This document shows positions 31,115 through 36,377 of a stretch of DNA of 36,377 bases, piece by piece. The position numbers were made by a program, and so were the translations under genes. The notes beneath the pieces are model-generated. The model had not been told where the DNA came from. It did no database searches and was given only the letters and a program-made list of their open reading frames with translations. How positions within the stretch are numbered: the first letter of the stretch is position 1; every line of letters begins with the position of its first letter. The stretch spans positions 1 through 36,377 of the forward strand of contig CAJTLA010000006.1 in the NCBI GenBank assembly GCA_910576985.1. The letters run 5' to 3'. The stretch comes from an uncultured Bacilli bacterium. Its GTDB lineage: Bacteria; Bacillota_I; Bacilli_A; RF39; UBA660.

Positions 31115-32197
31115 ATGGAGTACATTATCATTATATTATTAATAATCATTTTAATCGTATCAATTATTTCATTAACCAAAAACATTAATGAATCGAACAT
31201 AACAGAACGATTAGGTAAAATGGAAACAACTGTAGTCAAAGAATTGAGTGACTTTAACATTACGTTAACTCAAAACATGAATCAAGATTTTGGGACTTTA
31301 AACGAAAGAATGGAACATCGGTTGAATCTAATCAACGACAAAGTCAATGAACGATTAGATCAAAATTTTGAAAGAACTAACAAAACATTTACCTCTGTTT
31401 TAGAACGTCTTTCAAAAATAGATGAAGCCCAAAAGAAAATAGATTTACTATCAAACGATATTGTTTCTTTACAAAGCGTTTTAACAGACAAAAAAACAAG
31501 AGGAATTTTTGGAGAGGTCAATTTAAAGCATATTTTGACAAGCGTCTTTGGAGAAAACAACAATCATATTTATGCACTACAATATAGCTTAGAAAATGGA
31601 ACCATTGTAGATTGTATGTTGTTTGCACCAGAACCACTTGGAAATATCGCGATTGATTCTAAATTTCCATTAGAAAACTACCAAGCAATGGTAAATAAAA
31701 GTAATAGCGAAATGGTTAGAAATAATGCTGAAAAACTATTTAAAACAGATATGAAAAAACACATCGATGCCATTGCAAACAAATATATCATTCCAGGAGT
31801 AACATCAGATCAAGCCATATTATTTTTACCAGCAGAGGCGATATTCGCAGAGGTAAACGCTTATCATCAAGATATTATTGACTATGCATATGCAAAAAAA
31901 GTATGGATTACTTCCCCAACTACTTTAATTAGTACACTTACAACAATACAAATTATTATGAAAAATATAGAACGAGACAAATATGCAAGTGTGATTCATC
32001 AAGAGCTAAGATTATTAGATACCGAATTCAAACGATACAAAGAACGTTGGGACAAACTATATCGTAGCATTGAAACAGTCAGTCGAGATGTAAAAGATAT
32101 TCACACAACAACAAATAAAATTAGCAAGCGCTTTGATTTAATCAATGGCGTAGAAATGGAGAAACTAACGTATGATGAAAATGAAGGAATGGAATAA
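31115..32197 (+). CDS. rmuC: DNA recombination protein RmuC
   Basis: This 360-residue protein has an N-terminal membrane anchor (about 3-21), a long coiled coil (about 25-115) and the RmuC domain. The latter shows DKKTRGIFGEVNLKHIL, then GTIVDCMLF and IAIDSKFPLENY, with D181-S-K183 as the PD-(D/E)XK-type active site, and WITSPTTLISTLTTI near residue 265. RmuC limits inversions at short inverted repeats and is also associated with defence against foreign DNA. The frame is open far upstream inside the Panacea gene, but the ATG at 31115 follows the TAGGAAAA site and starts the membrane helix. It overlaps the next gene by 26 bases. Confidence 0.9.
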   Translation: MEYIIIILLIIILIVSIISLTKNINESNITERLGKMETTVVKELSDFNITLTQNMNQDFGTLNERMEHRLNLINDKVNERLDQNFERTNKTFTSVLERLSKIDEAQKKIDLLSNDIVSLQSVLTDKKTRGIFGEVNLKHILTSVFGENNNHIYALQYSLENGTIVDCMLFAPEPLGNIAIDSKFPLENYQAMVNKSNSEMVRNNAEKLFKTDMKKHIDAIANKYIIPGVTSDQAILFLPAEAIFAEVNAYHQDIIDYAYAKKVWITSPTTLISTLTTIQIIMKNIERDKYASVIHQELRLLDTEFKRYKERWDKLYRSIETVSRDVKDIHTTTNKISKRFDLINGVEMEKLTYDENEGME

Positions 32198-32795
32198 TTT
32201 ATTAATTAGTTTATTACTATTATTGAATACTGGATTTTTATTACACTTGATTTTATCAGGACATAAAAGCCGTATTTTAGTAACACTTTCTGTATACTTA
32301 ATTATTTGGATTCCCAAAATAATTCGTCACCATTTAAAAATTACATTTCCAGACTATATGGAACTTGTCTATATTATTTTTATCTTTTTCGCTCAATTTT
32401 TAGGAAGTGTAGTAGGACTATATTCTAGTATTTATTGGTATGACTCCTTTGTCCATTTTTGCTCTGGAATATTAACAGGAGTACTTGCAATCACAATCCT
32501 ATTTTGGTTTCAAAAATATGATGAAAAAAGTATTTTATTCAATATATTTTTTGTGATTGCCTTTTCGTTGATGGTAGCATCACTTTGGGAAATTTTCGAA
32601 TTTACTTCTGATAAAATTTTACATGGGGACACACAAAAAGTACTAGAAACAGGAGTAGGAGACACCATGAAAGATATGATAGTAGCTTTACTAGGTGCGA
32701 TTTTAACATCAATTTATTATGCATATGAAAAATGTTGTAACAAAAAACAATTTTTCCACCATTTAGAAAAAGCATTCGGGTGGAAACATGCGTGA
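32172..32795 (+). CDS. Polytopic membrane protein, YjdF/DUF2238-like
   Basis: This 207-residue protein has about six membrane helices. Conserved-looking polar motifs are WYDSFVHFCSGILTGV, ASLWEIFEFTSDKILHG and VGDTMKDMIVALLGA. Each carries acidic or His residues at helix ends, a pattern I associate with the YjdF/DUF2238 family. The role of that family is unknown. The gene starts 26 bases before the rmuC stop, in another frame, with GGAG at 32159-32162. It overlaps the following small gene by 8 bases, so rmuC, this gene and 32788 form one operon. The start could also be one of two Met codons within the first four residues. Confidence 0.65.
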   Translation: MMKMKEWNNLLISLLLLLNTGFLLHLILSGHKSRILVTLSVYLIIWIPKIIRHHLKITFPDYMELVYIIFIFFAQFLGSVVGLYSSIYWYDSFVHFCSGILTGVLAITILFWFQKYDEKSILFNIFFVIAFSLMVASLWEIFEFTSDKILHGDTQKVLETGVGDTMKDMIVALLGAILTSIYYAYEKCCNKKQFFHHLEKAFGWKHA

Positions 32796-33039
32796 TATAG
32801 AAAGAAGAGAAGCTTGGTTGAAAGAACTAAAAGCACTAAGACGTGAATTATTAGAAAAAAAAGAAGGAAATACAAATACGAAAGGAAAAACATTTCAAAA
32901 ATCAACCAATTCCATTGCTTCTAAAATGTATGCAGATAATAAAAATGAAGCTGCTAAAATACAAATATTAATGCTTGCCCTTTTAACCCTTTTATTTGAA
33001 ACATTGTTTTTTGTAGGAAGTTATCTGTTATTTCGATAG
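32788..33039 (+). CDS. Small C-tail-anchored membrane protein of unknown function
   Basis: This 83-residue protein has a highly charged helical N-terminal half (RREAWLKELKALRRELLEKK), a Lys/Asn/Ser-rich linker and one C-terminal membrane helix at about 60-81. The body would face the cytoplasm. It overlaps the membrane protein gene before it by 8 bases, which implies translational coupling and common function. I do not recognise a family. The gene is supported by the clean frame, the overlap and the amphipathic-plus-anchor design rather than by homology. Confidence 0.6.
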   Translation: MRDIERREAWLKELKALRRELLEKKEGNTNTKGKTFQKSTNSIASKMYADNKNEAAKIQILMLALLTLLFETLFFVGSYLLFR

Positions 33040-33097
33040 TAAGTAAATAGAATGACAACTTTCTCAATAAACCATTTTATTTTTAATGAAATTTCCT

Positions 33098-33103
33098 TAT
33101 AAT
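33098..33103 (+). promoter_or_regulatory. -10 box upstream of rnr
   Basis: TATAAT at 33098-33103 lies 20 bases before the rnr ATG, just before GAGGTG. The -35 region is T-rich without a clear hexamer. Confidence 0.5.
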
Positions 33104-33123
33104 AGAACTAGAGGTGAAACTAT

Positions 33124-35244
33124 ATGGAAGAACAAATTATAGATATCTTAAACCAAGATAATAGAGGCTTTTCAGTTTATGAATTAAATGATGCTTTGGA
33201 ACTAAAAACGGTAGAGGAATTAAAACAATTATTAAAATCACTAAATCATTTAGAAGATCAATTAAAAATTTACCGTACTAAAAAAGATAAATACTTAATA
33301 TTTAATAATAGTCATATGAAACTAGGGAAATTAATTGCAAACAAAAAGGGATATGGATTCGTTGATATTGAAGGGAATGAAGATGTCTTTATCGCACCCC
33401 CCAATATGAATGGAGCAATCCATGGAGATCAAGTAGTTGTTGAAATTACAAATCAAAAAGATACTGATTTAGAAGGAAAAATTATTCGAATCGTCAATCG
33501 AGAAATAAAAGAAATGGTAGGAGAATACTATGAAGAAGATGGCATTGGATATATTGATTTAGATGAAGAAAAAATAAAACTAGTAATTCAAATTGACAAG
33601 GACAAATCAATGAGTGCTATGCCAGGACATAAAGTTTTGGTAAAAATACTTGGCAAAGTGAAAGATAATTATTATAAAGGAGAAATTCTTCGAATCTTAG
33701 GTCATAAAAATGATCCAGGAGTAGATATTCTATCCATCGCCATGAAATACGATATCCACGATGAATTTTCAGAAGAAGTAATGGAAGAAGTAGAAAATAT
33801 ACCAGATCATGTATATGAAGAAGAAATAAAAAGTAGAAAAGACTTAAGAGAAGAATCGATTTTTACAATTGACGGAGATGACACCAAAGATATTGATGAT
33901 GCGATCTCCATAAAAAAATTAGAAAATGGAAACTATGAACTAGGCGTTCACATTGCAGATGTAAGCTATTATGTAAAAGAAGGAACCCAATTAGATGAAG
34001 AAGCCTATGAAAGAGGAACAAGTGTTTATCTAGCAGACCGTGTAATTCCCATGCTTCCCCATAAATTATCAAATGGAATTTGTTCACTAAACCCTGATGT
34101 AGACCGATTATCGATGTCTTGTATTATGGAAATTGATGACAAAGGAAAAGTTGTAGATTATGAAATACTAGAAAGTGTGATTCGTTCTAAAAAGCAAATG
34201 ACATATAAGTGTGTAAATTCCATTTTAGAAGATCAAATCGTTCCAGACGGATATGAGCCATTTGTGGATCAGTTGAATTTAATGAAAGAACTAGCTTGTA
34301 TTCTTAGAAAAGAAAAAGAATCAAGGGGCTATATCGATTTTGAAATTGACGAATCCAAAATTATTGTTGATGAAACAGGAAAAGCAATTGATGTGGTTTT
34401 AAGAAATCGTGGTACAGGAGAAAAATTGATTGAAGATTTTATGATTGTAGCCAATGAAACAGTAGCAACACATATCTACTTTATGGAGTTACCATTCCTA
34501 TACCGAATTCATGGAGAACCGAGTGAAGAAAAAATCCAGAAATTCTTAGATTTTATTGGAATTTTAGGTTATACAGTTCATGGAAAAATAAAAGATATTC
34601 ACCCACGAACAATGCAAGATATTTTAAATCAATTAAAAGACAAAAAAGAATTTCATATTTTATCAGCTATGTTACTTAGAAGCATGCAGAAAGCAGTATA
34701 TGATAAAAATAATATAGGGCATTTTGGTTTGGCAAGCAAATATTATACACACTTTACTTCACCAATTCGACGTTACCCAGATACCACAGTTCATAGACTT
34801 CTTAGACGATATTTATTTCAAAACAAAATGGATAAAGATACACTAAACTATTGGGATAATCGTTTGACTTTTATTGGAGAACATACTTCCGAAAGAGAAC
34901 GAGCATCCATTGAATGCGAACGAGAAGTAGACGACATGAAAAAAGCAGAATATATGATGGATCATATTGGAGAAAAATATACAGGTATTGTCAGTAGTGT
35001 AGTGAACTTTGGAATGTTTGTAGAACTTCCGAATTTGGTGGAAGGATTGGTTCGATTAGATGACCTAAAAGGAGATCACTACTTCTTTGATGAGGCAACA
35101 TTTTCTATTCGTGGAGAAAAAGACAAAAGAGGATATCGACTAGGAGACACCGTAGAGGTGACTGTAGTCCGAGCAAGTAAAGAAGCAAAAACAGTAGATT
35201 TTATCATTATAGAGGAAGAAAAAGATGAAAAAGACAGTGTATGA
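33124..35244 (+). CDS. rnr: Ribonuclease R
   Basis: This 706-residue protein has the RNase R order. An N-terminal winged-helix region (about 1-60) is followed by cold-shock OB folds (about 70-220, with GKLIANKKGYGFVDIEG and DVFIAPPNMNGAIHGDQV). The RNB nuclease domain (about 235-560) has the metal-binding DGDDTKDIDDA, with D250, D256, D258 and D259. A C-terminal S1 domain starts at T620 (TGIVSSVVNFGMFVELP). It is a processive 3'-5' exonuclease for structured RNA and works with SmpB-tmRNA. rnr-smpB is a conserved pair in Bacilli, and smpB lies one gene further here. Compared with E. coli the basic C-terminal tail is short. AGAGGTG is the ribosome site. Confidence 0.95.
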   Translation: MEEQIIDILNQDNRGFSVYELNDALELKTVEELKQLLKSLNHLEDQLKIYRTKKDKYLIFNNSHMKLGKLIANKKGYGFVDIEGNEDVFIAPPNMNGAIHGDQVVVEITNQKDTDLEGKIIRIVNREIKEMVGEYYEEDGIGYIDLDEEKIKLVIQIDKDKSMSAMPGHKVLVKILGKVKDNYYKGEILRILGHKNDPGVDILSIAMKYDIHDEFSEEVMEEVENIPDHVYEEEIKSRKDLREESIFTIDGDDTKDIDDAISIKKLENGNYELGVHIADVSYYVKEGTQLDEEAYERGTSVYLADRVIPMLPHKLSNGICSLNPDVDRLSMSCIMEIDDKGKVVDYEILESVIRSKKQMTYKCVNSILEDQIVPDGYEPFVDQLNLMKELACILRKEKESRGYIDFEIDESKIIVDETGKAIDVVLRNRGTGEKLIEDFMIVANETVATHIYFMELPFLYRIHGEPSEEKIQKFLDFIGILGYTVHGKIKDIHPRTMQDILNQLKDKKEFHILSAMLLRSMQKAVYDKNNIGHFGLASKYYTHFTSPIRRYPDTTVHRLLRRYLFQNKMDKDTLNYWDNRLTFIGEHTSERERASIECEREVDDMKKAEYMMDHIGEKYTGIVSSVVNFGMFVELPNLVEGLVRLDDLKGDHYFFDEATFSIRGEKDKRGYRLGDTVEVTVVRASKEAKTVDFIIIEEEKDEKDSV

Positions 35245-36127
35245 AATATTAGGTGTTAGTCCTACTGCATCAGATGCAGAAATAAAAAAAGCATATCATG
35301 TATTAGTTCGTAATGTACATAGTGATGTAACAGATCTAGAAAATTTATCACCAGAAGAAAAAGGGAGATGTGAAACTCTTATAAGAGAATATACTGAAGC
35401 TTATGGAAAAATATCGAAAGGAAAAAGAGCAGAATATGATAGAACTCTAGCACTATCAAGAAATGCACATAATGTTAGAGGAAATCAACGTACAAAAACA
35501 AATCAAACTTTTGTTTCAGAATTTAACCAAATGTTTCAAGATGTTTTTGTAGGAAATGATTCATTTTATGGAAGCAAAGACGGAAAATCAAATGAAAATA
35601 GAAAACAAGAATATTTTAGATTGAAATCAAGTAGAGAAATATTAGAAAAAAAATTACGAAATTTACAATTAGAAGAAGAAAAGAGACAAAGTCAAAATCG
35701 TTCTGTAAACCCATTTCAAATACAAATGGATATTGGAACAATTCATTCAGTTATGAATGAATTAGAATTAAAAAAACAAAATGAAATAACTCTTACTAGA
35801 TTGGAATATACCAGTAAAATGAAAAAACCATTAATGACAAAAAGTAAAAAAGATCAATTACAAGCAAAAATGGAAGAAACCATTGCGCAAATAAATGCAA
35901 AATATCAAACTCAAATAGAAGAACAGAAAAAGAAAATAGTAGAATTAGAACAAAAAATAAAAGAACAAGAAGAAGCACAAAAAAAAGCAATAAACAATAA
36001 TCCAGAAATTCAAAGAACCAAAGCTAGTATCGAACAAATCAGGAAGAATTTAGATATGTTAGCAGAACAGTTAGGATACCAAACACAATCTACTTCTTAT
36101 CAAACGAGTTATAATGCCCACAAATAG
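35225..36127 (+). CDS. J-domain protein with HSD in place of HPD and a coiled-coil tail
   Basis: This 300-residue protein begins with a clear J domain (about 3-72): VYEILGVSPTASDAEIKKAY for helix I-II and the KGKRAEYDRTL end. The loop that should read HPD is H32-S33-D34. HPD is required for stimulating DnaK, so function may be altered. The rest (about 75-300) lacks the Gly/Phe, zinc-finger and CTD parts of DnaJ. It is helical, Gln/Glu/Lys-rich coiled coil. It starts 20 bases inside the rnr end with GAGGAAG upstream, so it is co-transcribed with rnr. It sits between rnr and smpB, which are usually adjacent, and may serve RNA quality control (inference). Confidence 0.8.
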   Translation: MKKTVYEILGVSPTASDAEIKKAYHVLVRNVHSDVTDLENLSPEEKGRCETLIREYTEAYGKISKGKRAEYDRTLALSRNAHNVRGNQRTKTNQTFVSEFNQMFQDVFVGNDSFYGSKDGKSNENRKQEYFRLKSSREILEKKLRNLQLEEEKRQSQNRSVNPFQIQMDIGTIHSVMNELELKKQNEITLTRLEYTSKMKKPLMTKSKKDQLQAKMEETIAQINAKYQTQIEEQKKKIVELEQKIKEQEEAQKKAINNNPEIQRTKASIEQIRKNLDMLAEQLGYQTQSTSYQTSYNAHK

Positions 36128-36150
36128 AATATTTGATAATATTCTTTTTT
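36127..36150 (+). terminator. Intrinsic terminator after the J-domain gene
   Basis: A 7-bp stem (36127-36133 with 36138-36144) with a TGAT loop is followed by six T. It begins at the last base of the stop codon. Confidence 0.78.
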
Positions 36151-36178
36151 GCAGTATGATAAACTTACAAATTATGAT
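36149..36178 (+). promoter_or_regulatory. Promoter of smpB
   Basis: TTGCAG at 36149-36154 lies 18 bases from TATGAT at 36173-36178. It overlaps the T tract of the preceding terminator, so smpB seems to be transcribed separately from rnr. Confidence 0.5.
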
Positions 36179-36201
36179 ATGATAAAAAAGAGGGTGATAC
36201 T

Positions 36202-36359
36202 ATGATTGAAATACAAAATCGGAAAGCAAAATTTGATTATGAAATAATAGAAACAATAGAAGCAGGTTTAGTATTGACAGGTACAGAAATTAAATCATTA
36301 CGAGCTGGGAAAGCGAATTTAAAAGATAGTTATGCAATTATCAGAAATTTAGAAGTGTT
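36202..36359 (+). CDS. smpB: SsrA-binding protein SmpB, N-terminal part only (truncated at contig end)
   Basis: About 53 codons match the SmpB start: [39 protein letters not shown] and AIIRNLEVL. SmpB binds tmRNA and brings it to stalled ribosomes in trans-translation. Family members are about 150 residues. After residue 53 the frame reads DRKSV instead of the expected hydrophobic strand with HI-x-PY. That change coincides with the adapter sequence, so only the part to 36359 is genuine. AGAGGGTGA is the ribosome site. The gene lies behind rnr and the J-domain gene, matching the usual rnr-smpB linkage. Confidence 0.9.
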
Positions 36360-36377
36360 AGATCGGAAGAGCGTCGT
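36360..36377. other. Illumina adapter read-through at the contig end
   Basis: The last 18 bases, AGATCGGAAGAGCGTCGT, equal the start of the Illumina TruSeq adapter (the read-2 read-through form). The smpB reading frame loses family similarity at the same point. This is artefact, not genome. Confidence 0.97.

Overview
The window is an AT-rich, almost entirely plus-strand stretch of a low-GC Gram-positive type genome. TGG encodes Trp and TGA is used as a stop, so the standard bacterial code applies. Peptidoglycan genes (murA, a MurJ-type flippase), purine-rich coding strands, AGGAGG-type ribosome sites and extended -10 promoters suggest an uncultured member of the Bacilli (RF39/RFN20/Erysipelotrichia-like). 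That placement is inferred from gene style and neighbourhoods, not from a marker gene. Position 1 lies inside a gene. The last 18 bases read as Illumina adapter, so the right end is an assembly end.

Positions 1-19697 hold one large envelope-spanning locus in which a Tad/Flp-type pilus module is followed directly by a minimal Gram-positive type IV secretion system (T4SS). The Tad part has the end of a Cys-rich protein, a pseudopilin-like protein, CpaB/RcpC, the CpaF/VirB11-family ATPase, TadB, TadC, a Flp-like pilin, two paralogous pilin-like proteins and CpaE/TadZ. The T4SS part has three VirB2-like subunits (one fused to a Cys-rich ectodomain), a VirB6/TrbL-like channel protein, VirB3/PrgI-like, VirB4 in two polypeptides, a 919-residue wall hydrolase (SpoIID-like plus two C39-like peptidase domains), a membrane-anchored unknown and a VirD4 coupling protein with a long low-complexity tail. 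Promoters precede the pilin, the VirB2-like genes and the virB6-like gene. Hairpin terminators follow the second and third VirB2-like genes and virD4. No relaxase, integrase or prepilin peptidase lies in the window.

Positions 19698-24826 carry single genes: a one-domain rhodanese, a MurJ/SpoVB-family flippase, an MntP-type manganese exporter, a Ppx/GppA-like phosphatase and an Rpn/PDDEXK-type nuclease with a consensus promoter inside a palindrome.

Positions 24827-28775 resemble the Bacillus fba-murA-rpmE neighbourhood, but with an SGNH-like protein and a Bax-inhibitor-1 protein where rho would lie. A minus-strand ABC exporter follows, broken by a one-base frameshift. After it come a Panacea-domain protein, rmuC, two membrane proteins, rnr, a J-domain protein with HSD in place of HPD, and the start of smpB, cut off by adapter sequence.
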